Source: Anaerolineales bacterium | GTDB lineage: Bacteria; Chloroflexota; Anaerolineae; Anaerolineales; Villigracilaceae | Length of the DNA: 46,368 nt | Assembly: GCA_020060235.1 (NCBI GenBank) | Contig: JAGVAO010000150.1 | Location: 1-46,368, forward strand | Direction: 5' to 3' | Shown: positions 35,197-44,354 of the stretch, one piece after another | How positions within the stretch are numbered: position 1 is the stretch's first letter | How the letters are laid out: each line of letters opens with the position of its first letter | Notes under the pieces: generated by a model | What the model was told of the DNA's origin: nothing | Seen by the model: the letters and a program-made list of their open reading frames with translations, nothing else | The model's database searches: none | Program-made: the position numbers and the translations under genes

Positions 35197-36501
35197 CTAA
35201 TTACCTAAGCCAAAAGCCACATCTGCTGGCATGCCTGGTTTGAGTTTCATGTCCAGATTGGGTACGCTCAGTTTCACAGCATAGACTGTGGCGCGGCGAC
35301 CTTCGACGGTCTGCACGTTACGCGGAGTGAACTCAGCTCGGTCGGAGATGTATACAACACTGCCGGTGAAAGTCTCGCCGAGGAAAGAATCAACGGTTAT
35401 GGAAACCGCGTCACCGATGTGAACTTTGCCATATTCGGTTTCAGGGATATAGACCACCAGTTCCACTTCATGGAGATAACCGATTTTCATCACCACCCCA
35501 CCGGGAGCGGCGGTTTCGCCCGTTTCAAGGTTACGGGTCAGCACCACGCCATCCATCGGGGCACGGATGACAGCCTTCTCCATCTGGACATCAATCAACG
35601 CAAGCGCGGCCTGGGCTTGCGCCAGCGCGGCTTCGGCCTGCTTGACCCCTGATTCGGCGGCCTGAACTTGCAGGGACTGCTCACCACGCAAGAGTGAATT
35701 GTAGTAATCTTGAGCGCGGTCGTAGCGCTCCTGGGCGACCCTCACGCGGGCGCGCGCTTCCAGTACATCCGCGGCTGCCTGCGTGCTCAACAAACGTTTG
35801 TAGTCCGTCTGCGTAGAGTCCAGCGCGGTTTTTGTTGCGTCATACTGTCCCTGGGCAAAGTCTTGCAGATATTCATTATCCTGAGCGCTTTTGGCTTGTT
35901 CAAGAACTTGCTCGGCGATTAAAAGCGCCGCCTGCGAGTCGGAAACGCGCTTTTCGGCATCCAGGAATTCCTGGGAAGCCCTGTCGCTGAGAACTTTTTC
36001 AAGGTTTGTCTTTTCCTTATCCAGAGCCGCACTGGCGGCATCCGCCTCGGTTTTGGCTGAGCCGATTTTTTCATCTGTGCTGAAATACCAAACCGGCAAT
36101 TCGAATTCACTACGCTGGGAGGCGCTCCAGCCCGATACCCGGTTTTGGATATCCTGCTGGCGGGCGGCATTCAGGGTAAGTTCGTACTGCGCCCGGGCGG
36201 TATTAAGCGCCGCTTCTGCCATTTGGACGGCTGCACTTGCCTGGTCACGCTGCGCTTTCAACAGAGAATCATCCAAGCGGAACAGTTCGTCGCCTTTTTT
36301 CACCTGCGCGCCCTCCTCCACGCTGATGGAAATTACTTCACCGCCAATCTGTGGGGCTATGCTGACTTCGCGAGCAGAAATCGCGCCGGATGCTTTGAGC
36401 GAATCCGTTCCATTCTGCAAGGAAATACTTCCGCAACTGCTCAGCGCGAGGCTGAGAACGACCAACACTGACGCAAAAGACCAAAAGCGAATTTTTTTCA
36501 T
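35197..36501 (-). CDS. HlyD/MFP-type periplasmic adaptor lipoprotein
   Basis: 434 aa from ATG 36501 (AAGGAG 6 nt upstream); an earlier in-frame ATG at 36519 has none. A signal peptide ends in LSSC (Cys23), so it is lipidated. The lipoyl halves (AREVSIAPQIGGEVISI and VIRAPMDGVVLTRN) flank a very long alpha-helical hairpin (about residues 75-290), followed by a beta-barrel part (VYIPETEYGKVHIGDAV). It would link the ABC exporter to the outer face. It is the last gene of regulator-ABC-ABC-permease-HlyD. Confidence 0.88.
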   Translation of the reverse strand: MKKIRFWSFASVLVVLSLALSSCGSISLQNGTDSLKASGAISAREVSIAPQIGGEVISISVEEGAQVKKGDELFRLDDSLLKAQRDQASAAVQMAEAALNTARAQYELTLNAARQQDIQNRVSGWSASQRSEFELPVWYFSTDEKIGSAKTEADAASAALDKEKTNLEKVLSDRASQEFLDAEKRVSDSQAALLIAEQVLEQAKSAQDNEYLQDFAQGQYDATKTALDSTQTDYKRLLSTQAAADVLEARARVRVAQERYDRAQDYYNSLLRGEQSLQVQAAESGVKQAEAALAQAQAALALIDVQMEKAVIRAPMDGVVLTRNLETGETAAPGGVVMKIGYLHEVELVVYIPETEYGKVHIGDAVSITVDSFLGETFTGSVVYISDRAEFTPRNVQTVEGRRATVYAVKLSVPNLDMKLKPGMPADVAFGLGN

Positions 36502-36557
36502 GCAAAACTCCTTATTCAAAGTGAATCGTGTTTTTTATTTCAATTTCAATATCTCAA

Positions 36558-37694
36558 TTAGAGACGTTTATGGAACATTAAGACACTGGCAAAAAAGACC
36601 ACAATGCTAAAAACTGCCATCGGCCAAATCGAGTTCCATAGGGTGAAAAAACCTACGCCCTTCAGCATGATGCCGCGCACGATTTCCAGGAAGTAAGTGA
36701 CAGGCAACAAATAGCCGGTATAGTACGCCAGCCAGGGCATGTTTTCGCGCGGGAAAAGCAAGCCAGCCAGGATGAAGGATGGCAGCATGATGAAAGACGC
36801 CATGTACATGGCTTGCATCTGGGTCTTGGAGATGTTCGAGATGAGCACGCCAAGTCCCAGCGAGCCAAGCAAGAAGACCAGGCTCAAGATGGCGAGTAGC
36901 AGGGCGCTGCCGGCAATTTTTACTCCAAACCAAATCGCGCCAACCGCCACGGTCATGGCAACGTTCAGAAAAGCCACCAGTACAAACGGTAGAATCTTGC
37001 CCAGCATCAACTCCCACGGACGAAGAGGGGTCACAATCAACTGTTCCAGCGTGCCTTGCTCGCGCTCACGCACAATGGCAAAGGCAGTCAGTAACAGGGT
37101 TTGGATTTGTAGAATAACAGCTACCAGACCAGGGATCATAAAGTTCATCCGGCGCATATCCGGGTTATACAGATAGCGCACGCGGGCATCCACTGGCAGG
37201 CTGAGTGTCATGCCGGCGCCGCCACGCGCCAGGCGTTGAATAAGAATATCTTGTGATGCGGCCTGACTGATGGTTTCCGCCGCCAACTGGGCGGTCTGCG
37301 CCACGCTGGGGTCCGAACCGTCAATATAGAACTGAATGGTCCCCGTGCCGCCTGTATCGAGATTGCGCCCGAAATCTTCGGGGATATACAATCCTGCCTT
37401 GACCGCTCCGGAATCGAGCAATTCCAAAATATCATCCTCGCTTTGGACGGCGTATGTAACCATATAAAACCCGCTCGCGACATACTTGTTCACCAGCAGG
37501 CGGCTGGCATCCGTATGTGACAGGTCAGCCACTGCCAAGGGGATATCCTCCACATCGTTAGCAACCGCGTACCCCATCAAGATCAGCATCATAACGGGCA
37601 TGATGATCACCAGTCCCAGTGTGCGCGGGTCACGGATGATATGCAGCCATTCCTTGCGAACCATTGTCGCCATGCGGCGAAGACCTTGTCCCAT
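36558..37694 (-). CDS. ABC-2 type transporter permease (YhhJ/YbhR-like)
   Basis: 378 aa from ATG 37694 with AAGGAG; the frame continues upstream to 37898 but that is read within the ABC gene. One N-terminal membrane helix after RKEWLHIIRDPRTLGL, a large extracytoplasmic domain (about 45-175), then five helices, with REREQGTLEQLIVTPLRPWE before the second transmembrane cluster. Such permeases work with two fused or paired ATPases to export drugs or lipids; here the two ATPases are separate genes just upstream, and HlyD is downstream. Confidence 0.9.
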   Translation of the reverse strand: MGQGLRRMATMVRKEWLHIIRDPRTLGLVIIMPVMMLILMGYAVANDVEDIPLAVADLSHTDASRLLVNKYVASGFYMVTYAVQSEDDILELLDSGAVKAGLYIPEDFGRNLDTGGTGTIQFYIDGSDPSVAQTAQLAAETISQAASQDILIQRLARGGAGMTLSLPVDARVRYLYNPDMRRMNFMIPGLVAVILQIQTLLLTAFAIVREREQGTLEQLIVTPLRPWELMLGKILPFVLVAFLNVAMTVAVGAIWFGVKIAGSALLLAILSLVFLLGSLGLGVLISNISKTQMQAMYMASFIMLPSFILAGLLFPRENMPWLAYYTGYLLPVTYFLEIVRGIMLKGVGFFTLWNSIWPMAVFSIVVFFASVLMFHKRL

Positions 37695-37704
37695 GTCAAT
37701 CTCC

Positions 37705-38658
37705 TTATTCGATATGCGCCCGTACCAGGGAGCGATTTTCTTTTTCAACCAGGGAGATGAACACATCTTCCAGGGATGGTAGAATGTGTTCAATCCGTTC
37801 CACAATGATGCCGCCCAATTGCAGCGATTTTTCCAACTCGAGCCTGTCTTTTTCTGAATCGACCAGGGCGTGCAACAAAACGCCGTGTACCGCCACATCC
37901 CTTGTAATTGGCAGGTCCTTTATGATTTGTTCCCCGCGTGCGGGGTCGTTGCAGTCCACCTCAAAGAGGACGCCTTTCATTTCCTCTTTGAGTGAATCCG
38001 GGTCGTTCAGCGCAATCAAGCGTGAGCGGTACATCATTCCGATCACGTTGCAAAATTCGGCTTCGTCCATGTAATGCGTGGTTGCCAGCACACTAACGCC
38101 CTCCCCTGCAAAGCGGTAGATCATCTCCCAAAACTCGCGCCGCGAGACCGGGTCCACGCCGGCTGTTGGTTCATCCAGGAAGAGCATGGGGGGTTCATGC
38201 ACAATGGCGCAGGACAGCGCCAGCCTCTGTCTCCACGCGCCGGAAAGATCACTCGTGAGTTGCTTTTGATGTTCATGTAAACCTGCCATGTCAATCAATT
38301 CGGCGATTCGTTTTTTAACCTTATCGCGCGGCACGCCGTATAGATTGGCGTAAAAATCCAGGTTTTCATACACGGTCAAATCGTCATACAGGGCGAATTT
38401 TTGGGACATGTACCCGATGCGTTGCTTTACTTCCTCCGGCTGACTGGTAATGTCATAACCTGCCACACGCGCATGACCAGAGGTGGGCGTGAGGATGCCG
38501 CACAACATGCGAATGGTGGTGGTTTTTCCGGCTCCATTTGGACCAAGCAAGCCAAAGATTTCTCCTTTTGGAATTTCAAAACTGACATGATCTACAGCAG
38601 TGAAATCCCCAAATATTTTGGTTAACTGGATTGCCTCAACTGCTTTTTCTGCGTTCAT
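37705..38658 (-). CDS. ABC transporter ATPase, second subunit
   Basis: 317 aa. Walker A GPNGAGKTT (39-47), Walker B MLFLDEPTAGVDP and switch His (ATTHYMDEAE). The signature reads LSGAWRQR, where most have LSGGQ, so one ATP site may be weak. The C-terminal 100 residues form an extra domain with IERIEHILPSLEDVF, common in CcmA/YbhF-type drug exporters. It starts by overlapping the stop of the first ATPase (ATGA) and is followed 10 bp later by the permease. Confidence 0.9.
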   Translation of the reverse strand: MNAEKAVEAIQLTKIFGDFTAVDHVSFEIPKGEIFGLLGPNGAGKTTTIRMLCGILTPTSGHARVAGYDITSQPEEVKQRIGYMSQKFALYDDLTVYENLDFYANLYGVPRDKVKKRIAELIDMAGLHEHQKQLTSDLSGAWRQRLALSCAIVHEPPMLFLDEPTAGVDPVSRREFWEMIYRFAGEGVSVLATTHYMDEAEFCNVIGMMYRSRLIALNDPDSLKEEMKGVLFEVDCNDPARGEQIIKDLPITRDVAVHGVLLHALVDSEKDRLELEKSLQLGGIIVERIEHILPSLEDVFISLVEKENRSLVRAHIE

Positions 38659-39602
38659 GTGCGGGGCTCCTGTTTTTCAACCAGATGAATAAAGACATCC
38701 TCCATCAACATGCGTGCTTCGCGCAGGATACTGATGGTGGCGCCATCTTTATTCAACGCTTTCTCGATGCGGGGCATGACTTCACCGGGGTTTTCCGCCA
38801 ACAGGCGCAAGCGGTCGCCCACAGCGCGCCAACCAATTACACCTTTGGTTCCATCTGCCACTGCGCGCAGGATTCTCCGCGGTTGGGCTTTGACTTCTAT
38901 GATGTGAAAGGGCATCTGCCGTTCCAGTTCGGCTGGCGCGCCGGTGGTCAACAAGCGTCCCTGATAAATGATGCTTACCGTTTTACAGCGTTCCGCCTCA
39001 TCCATATATGGCGTACTGACCAGCACGGTCACTCCCTGCTGAATCACCTTTGCCAATAATTGCCACAATTCGCGTCTGGAGACCGGGTCTACGCCCGTAG
39101 TGGGTTCATCCAGCAACAAAATTTCCGGCTCGTGAATCAACGCACAGGCCAGGGCAAGTTTCTTGCGCATTCCCCCGGAAAGGTTTTCGCTACGCCGCGT
39201 GGTGAAATCGGTCAGGCGAGCGAATTCCAGCAGTTCATCAATGCGGGGTTTCTGCTTTGCGCGCGGCACGTTATTGATGTCGGCAAAGAAGCGCAGATTT
39301 TCCATGACGCTCAGGTCAGGATACAAACTGAAGGCTTGTGGCATGTACCCAAGCCGGGAGCGCACATCCTCAGCCTGTTTGACCGTGTCGAATCCTGCCA
39401 GGCGGGCGGAGCCGGAGGTTGGTTCCATTACGGTGGCAAGAATGCGTAACAAGGTGGTTTTGCCTGCTCCGTCCGGGCCGATTAGTCCATACAGTTGTCC
39501 CGCTTCAACGCTCATGTCAATGACATTAATGGCAGAAGGGGAGTCCTGCGGTTGTGTCGGATAATGTTTTACAAGGTTTTGAGTTTCAATCACTGTGTTC
39601 AT
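38655..39602 (-). CDS. ABC transporter ATPase, first subunit
   Basis: 315 aa from ATG 39602; the longer frame to 39854 lies inside the regulator gene. Walker A GPDGAGKTT (42-50), signature LSGGM, Walker B ILLLDEPTTGVDP, then a switch region STPYMDEAE in which Pro replaces the usual switch His (TH in the partner). This suggests asymmetric ATP sites, the partner lacking a good signature and this one lacking the switch His. Coupled (ATGA) to the second ATPase. Confidence 0.88.
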   Translation of the reverse strand: MNTVIETQNLVKHYPTQPQDSPSAINVIDMSVEAGQLYGLIGPDGAGKTTLLRILATVMEPTSGSARLAGFDTVKQAEDVRSRLGYMPQAFSLYPDLSVMENLRFFADINNVPRAKQKPRIDELLEFARLTDFTTRRSENLSGGMRKKLALACALIHEPEILLLDEPTTGVDPVSRRELWQLLAKVIQQGVTVLVSTPYMDEAERCKTVSIIYQGRLLTTGAPAELERQMPFHIIEVKAQPRRILRAVADGTKGVIGWRAVGDRLRLLAENPGEVMPRIEKALNKDGATISILREARMLMEDVFIHLVEKQEPRT

Positions 39603-39607
39603 ATTTT

Positions 39608-39624
39608 TCCAAAAAGACCAAAAA
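39608..39624 (-). repeat. 17-nt leader repeat before ABC ATPase
   Basis: On the minus strand TTTTTGGTCTTTTTGGA, ending 5 nt before the ABC ATPase ATG. The same 17 nt stands before the regulator gene at 40357-40373. It contains an internal repeat (TTTTTGG twice). It may be an operator or a translation-control site for the regulator. Confidence 0.5.
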
Positions 39625-39637
39625 ATTGAGTAAATTT

Positions 39638-40348
39638 TTATGCGTTGATAATCGGAGCAAACACATTTTTCATGCTGTCGCCCAATCGGCGACACAGATG
39701 GGGTTCCATGTCCATGATCAAAGACTGGTAGCGCTGGATGTGCTTGAGCAACAATTGATTCCACTCTACGTCGCTTTTGCTCTCGTTTGCCAGCAACCCC
39801 AATACAAAGCCACCCAGCAACAGTAACCCAGAGCGGGTGACTGTGCCCTTCCACTCTATGATCTGGGGCAGGTGTTCAGTCAGAACCCGGCGTCCCGCCC
39901 CTTTACCAAGACGCAGGATGACAATGGTCATAACTTCGATGCAGTAACGCAGTACATCGGGTACATCCGGCGGCACGCGTGCCAACATATCCTCTGCCAG
40001 CGCGTGTTCCTGCAACTCTCCCCCTTGAATTTTCCCCAAGATTTGTGCTTTTACCTCCTCCCAGTTCTCCTTGTCGGCATCTCCGGCCAATTCCACGAAA
40101 AGTTGACGAGCGCGTTCTGTTGGTAGAAAAACCACTTCGGAACGCCCGACTACCGGCTTATCCGAATCAACCCGATATTCGGAAGTCGCCAGCCCCTTCT
40201 CTTCGAGCAGGCGCAGCATATCGTATGCGGTGAATGGACTGACGCCGACCCGTTCTGCCAAGGCTGAATAATGGATCGGTCCATTCAATTCACGATACAG
40301 GTCGAGCAAGCGGTGGATGAAAGTTTCCTGACGGCGGGTAAGGCGCAT
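39638..40348 (-). CDS. Winged-helix transcriptional regulator of the efflux operon
   Basis: 236 aa. The first ~75 residues form a helix-turn-helix (ALAERVGVSPFTAYDMLRLLEEKGLAT) with a following wing, as in MarR/PadR/Rrf2-like regulators. The remainder is a helical ligand-binding domain with GLLLLGGFVLGLLA, a hydrophobic helix. It lies 35 bp upstream of the two ABC ATPases and shares a leader repeat with them, so it probably senses the exported compound and controls its own operon. Confidence 0.75.
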   Translation of the reverse strand: MRLTRRQETFIHRLLDLYRELNGPIHYSALAERVGVSPFTAYDMLRLLEEKGLATSEYRVDSDKPVVGRSEVVFLPTERARQLFVELAGDADKENWEEVKAQILGKIQGGELQEHALAEDMLARVPPDVPDVLRYCIEVMTIVILRLGKGAGRRVLTEHLPQIIEWKGTVTRSGLLLLGGFVLGLLANESKSDVEWNQLLLKHIQRYQSLIMDMEPHLCRRLGDSMKNVFAPIINA

Positions 40349-40356
40349 GGCATTTC

Positions 40357-40373
40357 TCCAAAAAGACCAAAAA
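40357..40373 (-). repeat. 17-nt leader repeat before regulator gene
   Basis: Same 17-nt sequence as at 39608-39624, ending 8 nt before the regulator ATG and just after the predicted transcription start. Location between promoter and start codon fits an autoregulatory operator or an RNA element that includes the GGAGA-like ribosome-binding site. Confidence 0.5.
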
Positions 40374-40381
40374 GCTTGCGT

Positions 40382-40410
40382 ATTCTATAACAACTACGAA
40401 TTGTTGTCAA
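40382..40410 (-). promoter_or_regulatory. Sigma-70 promoter of the efflux operon
   Basis: On the minus strand TTGACA (40410-40405), a 17-bp spacer, then TAGAAT (40387-40382). The -35 is exact and the -10 differs at one position from TATAAT. A short ACAAC/GTTGT dyad lies in the spacer (40390-40407), so repressor binding here would block the polymerase. Start of transcription would be near 40375. Confidence 0.65.
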
Positions 40411-40530
40411 TCTATAAAATTCTCAAATTTTTTAGGGAGAGTGTACATCAGACCCGCTAACGCGAGAACCGATTTGGCACAAATGGAAATTACAGGCAAA
40501 ATGGGGTAGTGTGTTTAATATCGCATACGC

Positions 40531-41994
40531 TTACTGTCTGCTGATTTCCCTGGCTCTTTCCACCAGTCTGCGCAACATGCCATCAAAAACAAAGAGGTGG
40601 AAGGGCCATACGGCGTACCAGTATAAATAGCCAAGCAAGCCGCGCGGGGCGAAGTAGGCCGTCTGAACAAAAAGATTTTTGCCGTTTTCCTGTGGGGTCA
40701 CCTGAAATTCGAGCCAAGCCTTGCCCGAGACTTTCATCTCGGCTCGTAAACGCATGGATTGGTTTGGGGTAAGAGATTCAACCCGCCAGAAATCAAGCGA
40801 CTCCCCGGCGCGAATTTCGTCAGGGTGACGCCGTCCGCGCCGTAAGCCCACTCCGATGATAGCCTTATCCATCCAACCGCGAATGGCCCAAGCCCAGTCC
40901 ATGTACAGCCAACCGCGCTCACCGCCGATTCCTGTAAAGGCACGGAAGATAGACTCGGCAGGTAGATCAGTCAGCGTTTGTCGCTTTTCCATGAACATGC
41001 CTTCTTCCAGTTTGAACTGGTAGGGCTTTATATCCCCGGCGCTGGTGACAAGGGCATCGCTCCAGGATGTCTCGACCAGTCCGTTTTCAATTTTGGCCAG
41101 TGTGTAGCGCATGGCAGTCTGGAAATCAAGTGGTTCTATGGTCGGAAAGAGTTTTCTCGCCAGATCATCATGAACAAGGCTTTCGATATGCAAGCCCTCA
41201 ATCATCGGCAAAATGGCTTGGTACGAAACTGGGGTGACCATATGAATCCAGTAAGCAGAAAGGCGCGGCGCATAGATCGGGGTCGGGATGAGCCAGCGTT
41301 TGAATCCGCGCTCTTTTGAGTAGCCAAGCAACATATCAGCGTAGGTCAGTTGGGTCGCGCCGCCAATTTCGATGAGTTTGCCAATACTTTCGGGTGTCTC
41401 CAGCGCCGAAACGAGATAACTGAGCGTATCACGAATGGCAATCGGCTGAGTCTGGGAGAGAAACCAACTCGGACAAATGAAAACCGGCTGCAGTTCAGAC
41501 AGGTAACGCACCATCTCGAAAAGCACACTCCCCGAACCAATAATCATGCCAGCCCGAAACTCGGTTACCGGCACACGACCCTGTCGCAGGATGTAGCCGG
41601 TTTCGTGGCGGGAACGCAAATAGGGCGAGAGTTTGGCGGTCGGGTCAACCAGTTCGCCCAAGTAAATGATTCGTTCCAGATTAGCGTTTTCGGCAGCGCG
41701 GGCGAAGTTGCGGGCGGCGGACAAGTCACGCTCAACTGCGGTTTTTCCTCCCTGGCGTCCATGAATCAGGTAATAAGCGGTTGAGATATCTTCCAGTGCA
41801 GCGGGTAGACTAACAGGGTCAAACGCGTCAGCCTGTATCACTTCCACCCTGCCCAACCAGGGACGGCCTTGCAAACGCGAAGGATCTCGGGTTAGCACGC
41901 GCACGTCATGCCCCGCTTCGAGCAGGCGCGGAATCAATCGTCCGCCAACATAACCGGTTGGTCCGGTGACGAGGATTTTCTTGGTTGGGGTCAT
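40531..41994 (-). CDS. SDR-type nucleoside-diphosphate-sugar epimerase with DUF2867 domain
   Basis: 487 aa. N-terminal Rossmann domain with VTGPTGYVGGRLIPRLL (9-25) and IIYLGELVDP (extended/atypical SDR, NmrA-like), through about residue 300. The C-terminal ~150 residues (IFRAFTGIGGERGW, VGLRRGRRHPDEIRAGE, DFWRVE) are the DUF2867/SRPBCC-like domain often fused to it. The role is unknown; the fusion occurs widely in bacteria. About 180 bp separate it from the efflux promoter, with no other gene visible. Confidence 0.85.
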   Translation of the reverse strand: MTPTKKILVTGPTGYVGGRLIPRLLEAGHDVRVLTRDPSRLQGRPWLGRVEVIQADAFDPVSLPAALEDISTAYYLIHGRQGGKTAVERDLSAARNFARAAENANLERIIYLGELVDPTAKLSPYLRSRHETGYILRQGRVPVTEFRAGMIIGSGSVLFEMVRYLSELQPVFICPSWFLSQTQPIAIRDTLSYLVSALETPESIGKLIEIGGATQLTYADMLLGYSKERGFKRWLIPTPIYAPRLSAYWIHMVTPVSYQAILPMIEGLHIESLVHDDLARKLFPTIEPLDFQTAMRYTLAKIENGLVETSWSDALVTSAGDIKPYQFKLEEGMFMEKRQTLTDLPAESIFRAFTGIGGERGWLYMDWAWAIRGWMDKAIIGVGLRRGRRHPDEIRAGESLDFWRVESLTPNQSMRLRAEMKVSGKAWLEFQVTPQENGKNLFVQTAYFAPRGLLGYLYWYAVWPFHLFVFDGMLRRLVERAREISRQ

Positions 41995-42057
41995 CTTAAT
42001 TCTTCCATTTTTAGCGAAGTTATGCAGGAATATATCCTACATCCTAAACTAGATTTT

Positions 42058-42065
42058 ATCCATTT
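42058..42065. repeat. Left 8-bp target-site duplication of IS1-family element
   Basis: ATCCATTT flanks the left end of the element; an identical copy is at 42859-42866. IS1-family insertions typically make 8-9 bp duplications, so this identifies both ends exactly and suggests a fairly recent insertion. Confidence 0.85.
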
Positions 42066-42858
42066 CAGAGTGGCTAAAGTGTTGGGCTAATAAAATCCAT
42101 CACGTTGGCAGGGTAGCGTGGATATGAACGCCTGTGCAATTGTCGCCGGTTGAAAGAGTAGATAAACACGCGCAGGGCACACTCAAGCGCATAAGGACAA
42201 CGCGAAAAACAGCGTGAGCGACGCGCCAGCCGGGCCAAGTAATGTCGTAGTTCAGCATTATCGGCTTCGACCGAATAGGTCTCTGATTTGCCGATTGAAA
42301 CTTCATAGCGACCGAAGTGATACCAAAGCCATTGATAGGCGTCAAAGCCATCACTGAAATACCACTTGGCTTTGGGAGCCAGATCAACAATCTGCTGAAT
42401 AGCTTCCTGTGTGCGCGCCCAAACAACAGACCAAGCCAAAATGCAGCGCGTTTGACGGTCGACGATGATCAAGATGTAGATTTCGTTTTTTTGTCACCAA
42501 TGAAGGTGTACATCTCGTCCAGTTCAGCGGTGTGTACTTCTGCAGGAACAGGTGCCGGTGGCAGTTTCTCTGCATGGCTTTTGACCCACAGCGAGACAGT
42601 CCGGTGATGGATTTTGCGATGACGGGCAAATCCGCCGCAGATTCATCCCATCGACATACATCGCAACAGCTTGTTGGCGCAGGCTTTCAGGATAACCGTG
42701 TTGTTTGGGTTCCGGTGTGTACTTCCGCTGATATAACAAACAACGATAGCGCTGGGATCCTGACTGAGTTTGACCAGCTCTGTTTTGATGGCTTGTTTCT
42801 TGGCAATATGGACATTGGCTCATATTCTATATTTTAGCCCATAAATTTAGCCACTCTG
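42066..42858. mobile_element. IS1-family insertion sequence with terminal repeats
   Basis: 793 bp bounded by terminal inverted repeats 42066-42089 and 42835-42858 (21 of 24 bases match, CAGAGTGGCTAAA at the tip) and an exact 8-bp duplication. The transposase reads on the minus strand from 42823 and stops inside the left repeat. Size, repeat length and an InsA/InsB plan fit IS1. It lies just upstream of the SDR/DUF2867 gene (41994) and could alter its expression. Confidence 0.88.
42074..42823 (-). pseudogene. IS1 transposase InsA/InsB', frame-disrupted
   Basis: The first part (start 42823) holds a zinc finger, CPYC then YRCLLY, then a helix-turn-helix. It is broken by one extra base near 42625-42650, after which KIHHRTVSLWVKSH continues in another frame to YTFIGDKK. 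At an A7C run (minus strand, about 42493-42486) a -1 shift joins it to NEIYILIIVDRQ and the InsB-like DDE part: WSVVWA, YFSDGFDAYQW, ETYSVEADNAELRHYLARLAR. The A7C shift is like the programmed -1 shift of IS1; the first is a mutation, so the element is probably immobile on its own. Confidence 0.8.
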
Positions 42859-42866
42859 ATCCATTT
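42859..42866. repeat. Right 8-bp target-site duplication
   Basis: ATCCATTT, identical to the copy at 42058-42065, directly abuts the right inverted repeat of the IS1-family element. Confidence 0.85.
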
Positions 42867-42881
42867 GAACATTAACAAATA

Positions 42882-42935
42882 GCAGGGTAAGCAAGGGCAT
42901 ATCTCGGCCAAGAGATGTGCCCTTGCTTACCTTGC
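42882..42935. other. Long hairpin before decayed transposase
   Basis: 20-bp arms 42886-42905 and 42912-42931 with one mismatch and a 6-nt loop; three further pairs plus one G-T extend it to 42882/42935. It overlaps the first codons of the decayed DDE transposase frame. It may be a transposon end structure or an attenuator against read-in transcription, like those seen at IS ends. Confidence 0.5.
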
Positions 42936-44295
42936 AGGATGAACATAGCACGATTTTGAGTTTGTTTGCGCATTTGTTCTCCAAGAGAATATGGAACCGC
43001 GTACAGATTTTGCTGGCGGGCGCGATTCTGTCGCCAACGGAACGGACAGTGACAGCGGCATTACGCGCGGTTGGGTTGAGCGAAGAAGAGCATTTTCAAA
43101 ACTACCATTGGGTGCTCAACCGAGCCGTCGTCTGGTCAAGCAGGGAAGCTAGCCGCATGGTATTGATGTTGTTGGTGAATGCCTTTGCCCTAACTGGCCC
43201 ACTCGTGTTTGGTTTGGGCGATACCATTGAATGGCGGCGTGGCGCGAACATCAAAGCAAAGAGCATTTACCTTGACCCGGTGCGTTCCAGCCAGGGTCAC
43301 ATGGTCAAAGCAAGTGGTCTGCGCTGGTTGAGTTTGATGTTGCTGGTGCCCATTCCATTCCCTGGGTGCAGCTGGTGTGGGACCTGCCAGTTCTCACCGT
43401 TTTAGCGCCCTCAGAACAGTATTATGAAAAGAAAGCACGAGCGCATGAAAATTGACTGACTGGGCGCGTCAGATGTTACTCGAACTGCGGCGCTGGCTAC
43501 CGAAACGTTCCATGATCGTTGTGGCCGATAGCAGTTATGCAGTGATCGAACTGTTGGCACGCATGGCCAATCTCGAAACGCCGATTTGCATGATAGCTCG
43601 CTTTCACTTGGATGCGGCGCTCTATGAGCCGGTTACCCCCGGTGGCAAGAAAGTCGGACGTTCACGCAGCAATAAAGAAGGAGCACGCCTGCCCACGCCC
43701 AAGGCGGTTTTGGACAACACGCAAACCATCTGGCAAAAACTGACCATCCAGAAATGGTATGGCGAGACAGCGTGAGATTGAAATCTGTTCCAGCACCGCC
43801 GTTTGGTACCATAACGGGATGCCGCCCGTGCCCATCCGTTGGGTGCTGATCCGCGACCCAAAAGGGAAGTTCCAATCGCAGGCCTTGCTTTGCACCGCTT
43901 TGAACAGCTTACTTGAGTAAATCGTGATTGGGTTTGTACACCACTGGCAGGTGGAAGTTACATTTCACGAAGTCCGCACCCACCTGGGCGTGGAAACCCA
44001 GCGGCAGTGGGTCGATCTGGCCATCCTGCGCATCACACCGGCCTTGCTTGGCTTGTTTTCGCTGGCCACCTTACTGGCCGATGTTCATGCCAGGCACAAA
44101 AAACTATGTATTCAAAGAACAGCCTGGTACGACAAAAAACTGCCAACTTTCTCGGACGCCCTAGCGACAATCCGGCAGGAGTTTTGGGTAAATATCTTTT
44201 TTCGGATATCCCATTCGCCAGGCGAAATACAAAATTGGCCGTTTTTACCTTCCAGTCCGTCTATTTGGGCTCTTTTTGAGCCCATCAATGGCTAA
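42917..44295 (+). pseudogene. Decayed DDE transposase (IS4/IS701-like)
   Basis: Fragments in all three plus-strand frames: 42917-43405 (LLAGAILSPTERTVTAALR, then VFGLGDTIEWRRG carrying the first catalytic Asp region), a piece around 43370-43446 (VLAPSEQYYEKKARAH), 43452-43775 (MIVVADSSYAVIELLARM, second Asp) and 43924-44295 (HWQVEVTFHEVRTHLGVETQRQW, containing the catalytic Glu). The order matches one DDE-superfamily transposase of about 400-430 aa with at least three frame changes. It is dead. The end at about 44295 and the neighbouring hairpins suggest most of a former element remains. Confidence 0.75.
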
Positions 44296-44354
44296 AGTCT
44301 AGCTAAGCCTTTCAAGTAGACTTACCAGGGCAGGGCACTCTCTGTCTAGCTATT

